Program-made: the position numbers and the translations under genes
Notes under the pieces: model-generated
Seen by the model: the letters and a program-made list of their open reading frames with translations, nothing else
Databases searched by the model: none
What the model was told of the DNA's origin: nothing
Assembly (NCBI GenBank): GCA_020161395.1
Contig: JAIUOE010000002.1
Location: 558,001-622,000, forward strand
Reading direction: 5' to 3'
Length of the DNA: 64,000 nt
DNA from: Bacteroidota bacterium
GTDB taxonomy: Bacteria; Bacteroidota; Ignavibacteria; Ignavibacteriales; Ignavibacteriaceae
Part shown: positions 34,651 to 43,753 of the stretch, in pieces
Position numbering within the stretch: the stretch's first letter is position 1
Layout of the letters: the number at the start of each line of letters is the position of its first letter

Positions 34651-37071
34651 TTATTTCATCAAAACCATCTTAACCGTAAGCGATTTTGTCCTGCCGGAAA
34701 TTGTATTTGTGCAAAGCACCTGACAGAAATACATACCCGAGGATTCGTTACCCATCTCAAAATCCTGTTCATAATATCCATGACTGAGAACCCCTCTATC
34801 AATCTCTTTTACCAGTTCTCCCATCGCGTTATATACCCTGATAACAACCTCGTTCTCCTCGGGAAGTGAGAATGAAACTTTCGTATTTGGGTTGAACGGG
34901 TTCGGGTAGTTCTGGTTGATAGAGTAATTTTCAGGTACCTCGCCGAGGATCACCTCAACTTCACTGGAGTAGGAGAATCTGCCGTCATAATCGATCTGCT
35001 TGAGGCGGTAGTAGAGTATCGCCGGGGCTTTTGCTTCATAATCATCATATCCGTAGAAAATCTTACGGGTGGAAGTACCGGACCCTTTTGAGAAAGCAAT
35101 GGTTTTCCAGTCACCGTGTTTGTAGCGTCTTTCAATCTCGAAGCCCATGTTGTTGGTTTCGGTTTCGGTAATCCACTGAAGTGCAACTTTGTTTCCGGAT
35201 TGTGTTGCCGTGAACGCAGAGAGTTCGACGGGGGTGTTGCCGCGGTTGGAGGTTTTCCATATACTGCCGTATCGTGTGACAGCTATCCCTTCAAAGCGAT
35301 TGTACATTTTCATGAAATCGATTTCCGGGGGAGTCGATTGAGTTACAAATTCATTTACTCTCCACCACTTCCCGCCATCCTCAGTTGAATAAAACCTGTT
35401 CGCACTCAAAAAGTGATTTAGCGAATCACTACAATGAATTTTATACAAATTGGAAACTCCCGGGACAAAAACCTGTTCGAATGATATCCCGCCATTTTGC
35501 GTTCGGTATAGGTAGTTATTGTCAACGATAGCATAGCCATTTTCACTGTCATAAAATTCGATATCTGTGATATTGAGTGGTGACAAAACGACCTCATTCC
35601 AGGTGTTTCCGAAGTCCGTGGTTTTAAGCAGTTTGCCGTTACAGGTGTAACCCGTACCATGTTCAAAAAACTCCAGCTCTTTGAAAATTTCTGACGAAGA
35701 CAGTTTTGTGGTCCAGGTATGACCGTGATCACTGCTCATATTGAGAGTTTTTCCCGAGGAAATCCAAATATGCCCGTTTCCGGTCGGCAGAATATCCCGT
35801 ATAAATGCTGAGGGGAAATACGCGATGGAATCAAATGTCGCCCCCATATCATCCGACCGAAAAATTGTATTTAAAGTGGTCACATAAATTATCGAATCCT
35901 TATCAATGGCAGAGTTTAACAGAGACCCGTTGTACAACCATTTTGTGTCCCAGTTTATCCCCCGGTTACCTGAGATGTATATCTTGCCCTCTCTGGTGGG
36001 CATCACGATAATGCCCGGATCAAGGAACGAGGCAGCCGAAGGCGCATGGTTGAACTGTTCGGTCCTCATTGCCCAAGGTTGTGCAACATCTTCACCTGAT
36101 ACCACAAAAGATATTCCCAGACCTGCAGCATACAACCTGTTATGCACTAATTTGATATCTGTGTATTTCAGGAGTGCTTCGGGCCGGTTTCCAAAACTCC
36201 AGGTAAGCCCAAAGTCTTTTGTAATAATCAATCCGGGTTCATCTTTTATTGTGGTGACAGCAGTTGTTTCATTGATGAATTGAATATTATCCGGTTTTCC
36301 CCGGAGAAAATCAGAGTCAAAATCTCTTAGTCTCCAAGTCGAACCTCTGTCTGTTGAAATGGCGATCTGAGGTGCCTGATATGTCGACACAGGGGGTACA
36401 AAAATCTCTCTGACTCCACCGACTATAATAATGCTGTCATTGATCTGACCGGCAGTGTTTGCGCTCAACATTCCCGGCGGGTTAACGATGATCGAAAAGG
36501 TGCTTCCGGCATTTGTGGTACGAAAAATGTGCCCGCCAAAAATCCAACCCGATTGTGTATTTTCGAAGTGGAAGTTGTTTACAGGATTGATAAGCGAATC
36601 CATAATTTCCCAGGAAGTTCCTCCGTCACCGGTCTTTATCATCATCTGTTTTGTTGCGACACCACTGTTATATGATACAGAAGCATATCCGGTCAAAGGA
36701 TTAATAAATTGAAACTTATGAATTCTGAAGTAACGCTGCGGTATCTGAACAGTCGTCCATGATGATCCACCATTGGTCGATTTTAGAAGTGTAAGCAAAT
36801 CAGACTTCAACACAAAAATATTATTCTGATCGGCGATTGCTGCATAGGCAGGTGAATTGGCAGGGATTCCGTAACTTTTTGTCCATTCTCTTCCCCCGTC
36901 ACTGCTTTTGATCACAAATGATGAATCACCTGAATAAACCGCCGTTATGTTAAGTGTATCAGTCATATGGAAACAATGGATCGTGCCGGAAAAAGGGTGT
37001 ATCTTCACCTGAGTCCACTGAGCGTATGAACAAAAATTTAATACCAGTATAATAATCTTTAAATACTTCAT
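34651..37071 (-). CDS. T9SS-secreted YCF48/BNR propeller protein, paralogue C
   Basis: 806 residues from ATG 37071 (an in-frame ATG at 37122 would add 17 residues that spoil the signal peptide). The signal peptide is MKYLKIIILVLNFCSYAQ. Asp-box units (KSSDGGREW, KSTNGGSSW, KTGDGGTSW, RTTNAGSTF) run to about residue 600. PVELSAFTATQSGNKVALQW, a fibronectin-like segment and a T9SS tail (NQNYPNPFNPNT, ending SLTVKMVLMK) follow. AAGGGAATATTATT precedes the ATG, like paralogue A. The first gene of the minus-strand paralogue run; its upstream gap to ftsZ holds a bulged 15-bp hairpin and one 19-bp repeat copy. Ligand and role unknown. Confidence 0.88.
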   Translation of the reverse strand: MKYLKIIILVLNFCSYAQWTQVKIHPFSGTIHCFHMTDTLNITAVYSGDSSFVIKSSDGGREWTKSYGIPANSPAYAAIADQNNIFVLKSDLLTLLKSTNGGSSWTTVQIPQRYFRIHKFQFINPLTGYASVSYNSGVATKQMMIKTGDGGTSWEIMDSLINPVNNFHFENTQSGWIFGGHIFRTTNAGSTFSIIVNPPGMLSANTAGQINDSIIIVGGVREIFVPPVSTYQAPQIAISTDRGSTWRLRDFDSDFLRGKPDNIQFINETTAVTTIKDEPGLIITKDFGLTWSFGNRPEALLKYTDIKLVHNRLYAAGLGISFVVSGEDVAQPWAMRTEQFNHAPSAASFLDPGIIVMPTREGKIYISGNRGINWDTKWLYNGSLLNSAIDKDSIIYVTTLNTIFRSDDMGATFDSIAYFPSAFIRDILPTGNGHIWISSGKTLNMSSDHGHTWTTKLSSSEIFKELEFFEHGTGYTCNGKLLKTTDFGNTWNEVVLSPLNITDIEFYDSENGYAIVDNNYLYRTQNGGISFEQVFVPGVSNLYKIHCSDSLNHFLSANRFYSTEDGGKWWRVNEFVTQSTPPEIDFMKMYNRFEGIAVTRYGSIWKTSNRGNTPVELSAFTATQSGNKVALQWITETETNNMGFEIERRYKHGDWKTIAFSKGSGTSTRKIFYGYDDYEAKAPAILYYRLKQIDYDGRFSYSSEVEVILGEVPENYSINQNYPNPFNPNTKVSFSLPEENEVVIRVYNAMGELVKEIDRGVLSHGYYEQDFEMGNESSGMYFCQVLCTNTISGRTKSLTVKMVLMK

Positions 37072-37212
37072 AATAATATTCCCTTTTAGATTCAGAAAAA
37101 TACAAAAAAATGTAATACACAAGCAATCGTTATTTTTTGTTTTTCGAAAATGAATGTTGGAGCAAGGAGGTAAGGATTCAAACTTTAACTCCCGTCGGTT
37201 GTATGAAGGGAA

Positions 37213-37231
37213 TACTTACCCGGCAGGTGGG
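37213..37231 (+). repeat. 19-bp repeat, copy 2
   Basis: Same sequence as 30445-30463 with one C/T difference, located in the gap between ftsZ and paralogue C. Confidence 0.6.
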
Positions 37232-37252
37232 CAAACTAAGGGGAGAAATAAT

Positions 37253-37293
37253 GTTTGGAGCGGTGTGCCGGCTGAATTGCACACCGTCCAAAC
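37253..37293. other. Strong bulged hairpin between ftsZ and the T9SS array
   Basis: GTTTGGA (37253-37259) and CGGTGTGC (37261-37268), split by one unpaired G, pair perfectly with GCACACCG (37279-37286) and TCCAAAC (37287-37293) around a 10-base loop. It lies 30 bp past the ftsZ stop. It could end ftsZ transcription, but no clear U-tract follows on the minus strand. It is the only structure seen in this 250-bp gap besides the 19-bp repeat. Confidence 0.75.
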
Positions 37294-37322
37294 GGAGGTA
37301 TTTAGCGTGTGTAAGTAGAAAA

Positions 37323-38627
37323 TCAGTCCATTATATTACGCAGAAATGCAGCACTTCTGTCTTCTTCTTCCTCTTTCGGTACTGAATTCGGATTGCTCTT
37401 GAACTTAAGTTCATTGATATTCTCTTTTCGTGTTTCAGAGAAACTGAAGGTTTTCTGCTCGGGAACACCTGTTGTAACACCCAGTCTGCCGTCACGAAGT
37501 ATCGCAGGAATATTGATATCATCACTGTTGATTTGAACCTGTGGCATCTGTGGCGCCCTTGAAGTCTCCACCTGTGGGACAACAGGGGCTGCGGGCATTG
37601 CAACCACGGGGTTCTGAACCGCTGTACGGATCATCTCGGGATTGCTGGTCGGTTTTGCAACTGCTGAATCAAATCCTGTGGCAATTACTGTAAATGAAAC
37701 ATAATCCTTCATCTCTTCTTTTTCCACCAGCCCAAAAATTACATTAACATCTTCGCCTGTGGCTTCAAGTATGGTGGCCATCCCCTCTTCCACTTCGTGC
37801 ATGGTCAAATTCGAGGATGCAGTGATATTTACAAGCATCGCCTTGGCACCTCTGATATCCATGCCTTCGAGAAGCGGACTTGAAATTGCTTTCTGTGCAG
37901 CTTCTATTGCACGGTTATCACCCGTGGCGGTTCCGGTACCCATAAGAGCCATTCCGCTCGATTCCATAACGGTCTTTACATCTGCAAAGTCGACATTTAT
38001 CTTTCCTTCGAAAGTGATGATCTCTGCGATTCCTTTTGTCGCTTCGTACAAAATTTCGTTTGGCTTGTCATAGCCTGAAAAAGCGGGAAGATTTTTATCC
38101 AGCAGCTCGTGCAGCTTTGAGTTTTTGATGATGATCAAACTGTCAACATGCTTCTTCAATTCCACCAAACCCGACTCGGCATTTTTCTTTCTGGTCGGTC
38201 CTTCGTAGTTGAATGGTTTGGTAACAATCGAAACAACAAGTGCACCGTTTTGCTTCGCTATCTGAGCCACGATCGGTGCAGCACCCGTTCCGGTGCCACC
38301 GCCCATTCCTGCCGTAATGAAAACCATGTTGGCTCCGACGAGTGCCTCCTCAATCCGGGCACGGTCTTCCTCAGCGGCAGCTTTCCCGACTTCAGGATTC
38401 GCTCCGGCGCCAAGACCTTTGGTGATCTTGGTTCCAACAGTTATCTTCTTTGTGGCAAGATTTGAGTCAAGGCTCTGAGCATCCGTGTTGATGGCGATGA
38501 ACTCGACGCCTGAAATTCCCTGTTTGATCATGGAATTTATTGCGTTGCATCCTCCACCACCGACACCGACTACTTTAAGATTGGCGCGCAGAACTGGTAC
38601 TTGTGTTTCTAATGTTGCAAATGGCAT
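37323..38627 (-). CDS. ftsZ: Cell division protein FtsZ
   Basis: 434 residues. It carries the GTP-binding elements of bacterial tubulin: KVVGVGGGGCNA near the N-terminus, FIAINTDAQSL (43-53), the signature loop GGGTGTG (109-115) and the catalytic T7 loop with NVDFADV. A Pro/Val-rich linker (about 320-415) follows. The tail DRSAAFLRNIMD is the conserved C-terminal peptide that binds FtsA and other partners. FtsZ polymerises at mid-cell as the division ring. GGAGGT lies just before the ATG. Last gene of the dcw cluster, 12 bp after the FtsZ-like gene on the same strand. Confidence 0.97.
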   Translation of the reverse strand: MPFATLETQVPVLRANLKVVGVGGGGCNAINSMIKQGISGVEFIAINTDAQSLDSNLATKKITVGTKITKGLGAGANPEVGKAAAEEDRARIEEALVGANMVFITAGMGGGTGTGAAPIVAQIAKQNGALVVSIVTKPFNYEGPTRKKNAESGLVELKKHVDSLIIIKNSKLHELLDKNLPAFSGYDKPNEILYEATKGIAEIITFEGKINVDFADVKTVMESSGMALMGTGTATGDNRAIEAAQKAISSPLLEGMDIRGAKAMLVNITASSNLTMHEVEEGMATILEATGEDVNVIFGLVEKEEMKDYVSFTVIATGFDSAVAKPTSNPEMIRTAVQNPVVAMPAAPVVPQVETSRAPQMPQVQINSDDINIPAILRDGRLGVTTGVPEQKTFSFSETRKENINELKFKSNPNSVPKEEEEDRSAAFLRNIMD

Positions 38628-38639
38628 AATACCTCCGTA

Positions 38640-39218
38640 CTATAAGTTTTTTAATTCAGCCTGTTTAAAACTTTTGACTAAAGAATTGATAACACTCATC
38701 ATCAATTCATTTTTTGACTTTTCTTCATTAGCTTTCAGCAAAAAATCACCGTTGTTTTTCTCGAGCATATAAAGTCTATACCCGTTTTTAAGAAAGAATT
38801 CGAGATTCTCTGTTGTTACTTTGTCTTCATGGCTCTGCAGTTTCACTGCGATAAAACTTGGGTCTGTTCCTGTCTCCTCTGATGCCCTTACCAGCATCGG
38901 GGTGACAGATAATGCAAGGGGATCTTCTGCGGTAAACAGAACAATCATCGAAGCAGATTCACCCAACAAAAAGAGGATGGCTTTCTGCAGGTTATCAAAT
39001 TCCTTCTGATTCAGAAAGAGTATCGAATCATCAACATAAAAGTCTCTGATTCCCTCATTCACAATAAGTTTCTTCCCGGCACTGTACTTCTTCAATTCAT
39101 TTTCATCGGTTCCGACAAAAACGAACTTTACTTTGTCAAGAAATTTTTCACTGACGCTCTCGAGATGATCCGAGAGGAGCTTTCCAATTACAAAGATTAC
39201 CGGTTGTTTAGAGATCAT
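38640..39218 (-). CDS. Putative degenerate FtsZ-like protein between ftsA and ftsZ
   Basis: 192 residues from ATG 39218, overlapping the ftsA stop by 11 bp. Not a family I can name. Aligned by eye with the adjacent FtsZ, the same elements occur in the same order. VIFVIG matches the first strand. KVKFVFVGTDENEL (29-42) matches VEFIAINTDAQSL, with the shared TD. SMIVLFTA (90-97) and PMLVRASEETG match the strand and helix that flank the FtsZ signature loop. FIAVKL and GYRLYMLEKN match VVSIVTKP and HVDSLIIIKN. The GGGTGTG loop is replaced by EDPLALSV, and the glycine-rich N-terminal loop and the whole C-terminal half with T7 are missing. It would therefore not hydrolyse GTP. It could cap or modulate FtsZ, or be an unrelated Rossmann-like protein. 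Confidence 0.6.
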   Translation of the reverse strand: MISKQPVIFVIGKLLSDHLESVSEKFLDKVKFVFVGTDENELKKYSAGKKLIVNEGIRDFYVDDSILFLNQKEFDNLQKAILFLLGESASMIVLFTAEDPLALSVTPMLVRASEETGTDPSFIAVKLQSHEDKVTTENLEFFLKNGYRLYMLEKNNGDFLLKANEEKSKNELMMSVINSLVKSFKQAELKNL

Positions 39219-40512
39219 CAAACTGACTTTTTATTTGAGAGAGAAAATCTTTGAATTTGCTCCTGCTTTTTGTCTTCGAGTCTTGTTTCACGGGTTTTTC
39301 GGCTTTGTTTCTGGTGAAGAATCCCTTCTTTTTCTTCGGTTCCTCGCCTTCATCGTCCGAAGAAAAATCTTCCTCGATCGGCAAAAGAAGTCCGAGAACA
39401 GATGAATAATCGGGTTTGTTCAGCTTTCCGAATTCTCCCTCGAAATGACTCTCATCAGGAAGCCCTATTCTTGCGGGAGCACCAAAAACCTGCTCCGCCA
39501 GATCGGTTATTCCTTTTAACCATGCTCCACCACCGGTGATTACAATTCCCGCCCTGATCTTGTTCTTTACATCAGCTTTTTCAAGTTCGTTGTTAATCAT
39601 TTTAAAGAGTTCTGCCACTCTGCTTTTTATTATTTGTGTGAGCAGACTTACAGGTATCTTGGTGCTTGGTCTGGGACCCACACCCTTCACTGTGATCAGA
39701 TCGTCTTTTATAATTGCGGACTCGGTCGCATATCCGTAATCCAGTTTCAACAACTCGGCTTCTTCCTCAATAACGCTTAAAAACTCTTTGATATCGAGGG
39801 TAACGCGGTTACCTGCGATGCCAAAAACTCTCGAAAACCGTATCGCATTCCCCTGATAAATAAGTACATCTGTGCATCCCGATCCGATATCGATCATCAG
39901 GATTCCAAGATCCTTTTCCGCAGGTTCGAGTACTGCCGAGGCTGAAGCAAGTGACTGCATCTTCAGGTCAGAGACCTCATATCCGGCTTTTTTAACCGCT
40001 TTTCGAATATTATGGATAGCTCCTGAAGAACCCATCACCACATAATTTGCTGCTTCCAGTCTTGAGCATGCAACTCCCAGCGGTTTGGAAACACTTCCCT
40101 GCCTGTCAACAAAAAATTCTTCGTGAAGAATATGGAGTATCGTCATATCCTTCGAAAATGAAATGCTCTGTATGTCCGATTTCAGGCGGCGAAGATCGTC
40201 AACCGTTACAACCTGCTCATCGTTTGTAATGCTTACATAGTTTCTCGACCTTATACTGCTCAGATTTTCACCGGAAATACCGGTCACTATGTTGGTCGCT
40301 TCCACCTCAGCTTCAGCTTCTGCCGCTTTTATGGCATTTTTAATCGATTCTGCGGTGCTGATGATGTTACTTACTTCTCCTTTGAGCAATCCGTCACAAT
40401 CTGCCTCGCCACTACCAAGAATCTTGAACCTGTTTCGGTCAATTTTTTCGGCTATTACGGCACGAACTTTGGTAGAACCGATGTCAAGCCCTGTTATTAT
40501 CTCGTTTTTCAT
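39208..40512 (-). CDS. ftsA: Cell division protein FtsA
   Basis: 434 residues of the actin/Hsp70 ATPase fold. TGLDIGSTKVRAVIAE is the phosphate-1 motif, ILMIDIGSGCTDVLIY the phosphate-2 motif, and GIVITGGGAWLKGI the adenosine motif. The SHS2/1C domain lies between the first two. The C-terminus (KFKDFLSQIKSQFDDL) is the amphipathic helix that tethers FtsA, and through it FtsZ, to the membrane. A charged linker (about 375-415) precedes it. The gene overlaps ftsQ by 29 bp upstream and the FtsZ-like gene downstream, so translation is coupled. Confidence 0.96.
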   Translation of the reverse strand: MKNEIITGLDIGSTKVRAVIAEKIDRNRFKILGSGEADCDGLLKGEVSNIISTAESIKNAIKAAEAEAEVEATNIVTGISGENLSSIRSRNYVSITNDEQVVTVDDLRRLKSDIQSISFSKDMTILHILHEEFFVDRQGSVSKPLGVACSRLEAANYVVMGSSGAIHNIRKAVKKAGYEVSDLKMQSLASASAVLEPAEKDLGILMIDIGSGCTDVLIYQGNAIRFSRVFGIAGNRVTLDIKEFLSVIEEEAELLKLDYGYATESAIIKDDLITVKGVGPRPSTKIPVSLLTQIIKSRVAELFKMINNELEKADVKNKIRAGIVITGGGAWLKGITDLAEQVFGAPARIGLPDESHFEGEFGKLNKPDYSSVLGLLLPIEEDFSSDDEGEEPKKKKGFFTRNKAEKPVKQDSKTKSRSKFKDFLSQIKSQFDDL

Positions 40513-41266
40513 CTTTCTTTTCCATTTTCTTCGTCTTGCCCAAAAATATTTTTCCGGAATACCTCAGGTCTATATATTCAATTTCTTTATTAAGGGAGAG
40601 CTGCTCACTCATGTCTCTGATTTGCTTCAGAATCAGAATCTGCTCGGCAACCCCTTTTTTCTTGCAAATGACAGGCGGCTTCATATCGGAAAACACCAGA
40701 ACGATGTCGCCACCCTGTCTTAAATCAATCTCGGAGAGACTTGTAGCCATCGTACCGCCAATTAAACGGCAGGCTTTGGCTATTTTATACCCCGGTAAAA
40801 TAGTGGAATCCGGAAATATCCTGAAATAACCGGCTTTATTCACTTTCGTATTCCGAATTACAGGCCAGTCAAAGTTTTTTAACTCGCTCATCAAAGGGAG
40901 CAATTCAAGCTCTTTTGAGATGAGCATCAGTTTATCACCGGAATAAACAGACAGAACAATCTCTTTTTCAACAACTGTTATCTTTACAATCCCCTCTTCT
41001 CCAAGCTGCATCTCCACACTTTTTAAATACGGGTGGTTCAGCAGTCTGTCGTAAAGGACATTAAGCGGTGGAAATTCACCCTTTTCAGGTGACGATTTTG
41101 TAAACCTGATATAATCTTCAGGTGTGAGCATTGATGCTCCCGTCAACTGATACCCCGTAATCTTCTGTTCTATCTCCTTCTTCATAAAGAGCCCCGGCAG
41201 AGCCGTTGCTCCGGCTGCCAGAATGACAAGAAGAATGAGTGCGGGGATAATCCTGCTTTTTTTCAT
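40484..41266 (-). CDS. ftsQ: Cell division protein FtsQ/DivIB
   Basis: 260 residues, bitopic: a short cytoplasmic N-terminus, one transmembrane helix (about 7-27), then a POTRA domain (ITGYQLTGASMLTPEDYI, followed by HPYLKSVEMQLGEEGIVKITVVEKE) and a beta domain. Sequence conservation of FtsQ is low, so the call leans on this layout and on position between murC and ftsA. FtsQ links cytoplasmic ring assembly with the septal synthase FtsWI through FtsB/FtsL. A highly charged tail (KKMEKKDEKRDNN) overlaps the ftsA start. Confidence 0.88.
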   Translation of the reverse strand: MKKSRIIPALILLVILAAGATALPGLFMKKEIEQKITGYQLTGASMLTPEDYIRFTKSSPEKGEFPPLNVLYDRLLNHPYLKSVEMQLGEEGIVKITVVEKEIVLSVYSGDKLMLISKELELLPLMSELKNFDWPVIRNTKVNKAGYFRIFPDSTILPGYKIAKACRLIGGTMATSLSEIDLRQGGDIVLVFSDMKPPVICKKKGVAEQILILKQIRDMSEQLSLNKEIEYIDLRYSGKIFLGKTKKMEKKDEKRDNNRA

Positions 41267-41269
41267 CGC

Positions 41270-42652
41270 TTATTTCTGACCGGAAGTGTACAGTTCAACA
41301 AATTTTTCACCATACTTCCAGATGTCGCCCGCTCCAAGAGTAACCACTATATCTTCGGGTTCTGTAATTTTCTGAAGTACAGCCGGTACATCCTCTTTGT
41401 TTGGAACATAGATAACATTTTTGTGTCCCATTTTCCTGGCAGCATCTGCGACCAGTTGACCTGTCACCCCTTCAACGGGTTCTTCCCGGGCGGGGTATAT
41501 ATCGGTACAAATGAAAATATCAGAGTTGAGGAAAGACCTGCCGAATTCCTGATAAAAATCACGCGTTCTTGAATAGAGGTGTGGCTGAAAAACTGAAACG
41601 AGTCGTCTTTGCCAGCCGGCTCTGATTCCTTCCAATGTGGCAGTTGTCTCAGTAGGATGATGTCCGTAATCATCAACTACCATAATTTCCTTGTCATATT
41701 TCACTTCAAAACGACGGTAAACTCCGTTAAAACGCTCCAAGGCAGTTTTAATAACATCAAAAGGGACTTCCAGTTCAAGAGCGATGGTTACCGCAACAAG
41801 TGAATTTTTAACATTATGCAGTCCCGGTACCTTAATGGTTATATCGCCAAGCACTTTTTTGTTGTAAACAACCGTATATTTTGTTTTGTAACCGTCATGC
41901 ACGATGTTAACTGCACGAAGGTCCGCCTGCGGTGTGATGCCGTAGGTAATAACTCTTTTGTTGATGTATGGTCTGATATCCAAAAGTGCAGGTTCATCCA
42001 TACACAGAACAACAAATCCGTAGAAAGGCACCTTGTTTGCAAACTCAATAAATGCACCTTTGATATCATCAAGATCTCTGTAGGTATCAAGGTGCTCCCT
42101 TTCGAGAGTTGTAATGGCTGCTATTGCCGGCATTAATTTCAAAAAAGTCCTGTCGAATTCGTCGGCTTCAACCACGATGAAGTCACCTGCTCCGAGTCGT
42201 GCGTTTGTTCCGCCAAGACCTGAAAGTTTGCCACCAACTATGATGGTAGGGTCAATCCCGGCTTCAGTGAGCACAAGTCCTGTCATTGAAGTGGTGGTTG
42301 TTTTACCGTGTGTACCGGCGATTCCGATGCCATATTTTTGCATTCTCATAGTTTCGGCGAGCATTTCAGATCTTTTAATCACAGGAATATTTCTGTGAAT
42401 TGCTTCCTGAACTTCGGGATTCGATTCCACTACGGCAGAAGAATAGACTACCACATCCACATCTTTGATATTGGATGCACTGTGTCCCTCATAGACTGTA
42501 GCACCGATTGATTCAAGTCTTTCTGTAATGTCACTTTTATTTTTGTCGGAACCCGAAACCTCAAATCCCTTCGAAATCAGAATCTCCGCGATGCTGCTCA
42601 TTCCGATTCCACCGATACCAACAAAATGCACTTTAGTAAATTTTGAAAACAT
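41270..42652 (-). CDS. murC: UDP-N-acetylmuramate--L-alanine ligase
   Basis: 460 residues. VHFVGIGGIGMSSIAEIL is the N-terminal Rossmann domain that binds the UDP-sugar, GIAGTHGKTTTTSM the ATP loop, and VVDDYGHHPTE the C-terminal domain motif characteristic of MurC. The enzyme adds L-Ala to UDP-MurNAc in the cytoplasm. It is three bases upstream of ftsQ. In many genomes murB and ddl lie at this place; both are absent here. Confidence 0.96.
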   Translation of the reverse strand: MFSKFTKVHFVGIGGIGMSSIAEILISKGFEVSGSDKNKSDITERLESIGATVYEGHSASNIKDVDVVVYSSAVVESNPEVQEAIHRNIPVIKRSEMLAETMRMQKYGIGIAGTHGKTTTTSMTGLVLTEAGIDPTIIVGGKLSGLGGTNARLGAGDFIVVEADEFDRTFLKLMPAIAAITTLEREHLDTYRDLDDIKGAFIEFANKVPFYGFVVLCMDEPALLDIRPYINKRVITYGITPQADLRAVNIVHDGYKTKYTVVYNKKVLGDITIKVPGLHNVKNSLVAVTIALELEVPFDVIKTALERFNGVYRRFEVKYDKEIMVVDDYGHHPTETTATLEGIRAGWQRRLVSVFQPHLYSRTRDFYQEFGRSFLNSDIFICTDIYPAREEPVEGVTGQLVADAARKMGHKNVIYVPNKEDVPAVLQKITEPEDIVVTLGAGDIWKYGEKFVELYTSGQK

Positions 42653-42664
42653 TCAATCCTCTAA

Positions 42665-43753
42665 CTAAATAATTCCGGATCTGCAGGCATTTACCACTCT
42701 GCCGGCGATCTCTTTTGCGGCGTCAATTCCGCCAATTCTTTCCTGATTTTTTCTGATCTCTCCCAGTCTTGCTGAATCAGAAATCAGCATTACAATTTCT
42801 TCTGCAAGCTGGAGGGAAATTTCTTTTTCCTCAATCAAAACCGCGGCACCCTCGTCCGACATCGACCGGGCATTCTTATACTGATGATTTTCAGCAGCAT
42901 AAGGAAACGGAACAAGTATAGCCGGCTTCCTCAAATAGACAAGTTCCGCAATTGTTGTGGCTCCCGCTCTGGCTGTCACCAGATCTGCAGCGGCATAAAC
43001 TTCGTTTACATCATCAATAAATGAGAGAACCTTTACATTTTCCGATTCATATTTCCTGTACTCCTCGAAAGATAATGCTCCCGTCTGCCACAATAAAAAT
43101 ATTCCCGCTTCTTTGAATTTCTCCAGAGAACCAGCAATTGCATTATTAATTGCCTTTGCACCCAGACTTCCACCCATTACCAGCAAAACTTTCCTGTCGA
43201 GTCCGATTCCCAGTTTTTTACGGGATTCTTCACGGGATACTGAAGTCAGATCCTTCCTTACCGGATTACCCGTTACAAAAATTCTTTCCTTCAACCGCAG
43301 ATAAGAGGCTGCATCCTTAAACATCAGGTGTATTTCGGTTGCCTTTTTTTCAAGAAGCCGTGTCGTAATTCCCGGATAACTGTTTGGCTCAATTAAAAAT
43401 ACTTTTGCACCCATAATGTGAGCACCTGTTACCGATGGTCCCGAAACATATCCACCCGTCGCAACTATTGCCTGTGGTTTAAATTTCATCGCAATTGCTA
43501 TCGACTGAATTATGCTCACCACCAGTTTCACAGGGAAAAGCAGATTCTCTTTTATGCTTTTTCTCGCAAAACCTGAAATCCAGATACTTTTAAATTTAAA
43601 TCCGGCTTCAGGAACAACTTTTCCCTCTATTTTATCCCTGGTGCCCAGGAAAAGAATATCGCAATCGGGAACCATGTCCCTGACCCGTTCAGCGACAGCA
43701 ATCGCCGGAAAAATATGTCCCCCGGTTCCTCCGCCCGTGAACATGATTCTCAT
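42665..43753 (-). CDS. murG: UDP-GlcNAc transferase MurG
   Basis: 362 residues of GT-B fold. FTGGGTGGHIFPAIAVAE is the N-terminal glycine loop; ATGGYVSGPSV follows. VMGGSLGAKAIN and the PFPYAAENHQYKNA stretch form the UDP-GlcNAc site in the C-terminal half. It attaches GlcNAc to lipid I to make lipid II at the inner membrane face. Its first four bases overlap the ftsW stop (ATGA type), and murC begins 12 bp after its own stop. Confidence 0.97.
   Translation of the reverse strand: MRIMFTGGGTGGHIFPAIAVAERVRDMVPDCDILFLGTRDKIEGKVVPEAGFKFKSIWISGFARKSIKENLLFPVKLVVSIIQSIAIAMKFKPQAIVATGGYVSGPSVTGAHIMGAKVFLIEPNSYPGITTRLLEKKATEIHLMFKDAASYLRLKERIFVTGNPVRKDLTSVSREESRKKLGIGLDRKVLLVMGGSLGAKAINNAIAGSLEKFKEAGIFLLWQTGALSFEEYRKYESENVKVLSFIDDVNEVYAAADLVTARAGATTIAELVYLRKPAILVPFPYAAENHQYKNARSMSDEGAAVLIEEKEISLQLAEEIVMLISDSARLGEIRKNQERIGGIDAAKEIAGRVVNACRSGII

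Noticed and set aside
37253-37293. Integron attC site
   Set aside because: The outer arms GTTTGGA/TCCAAAC do not fit the RYYYAAC/GTTRRRY core and have the wrong orientation; no integrase or gene cassettes in the window.
37137-37385. 82-codon plus-strand ORF across the ftsZ 3' end
   Set aside because: It runs through the hairpin and into antisense ftsZ; nothing resembles a protein family.
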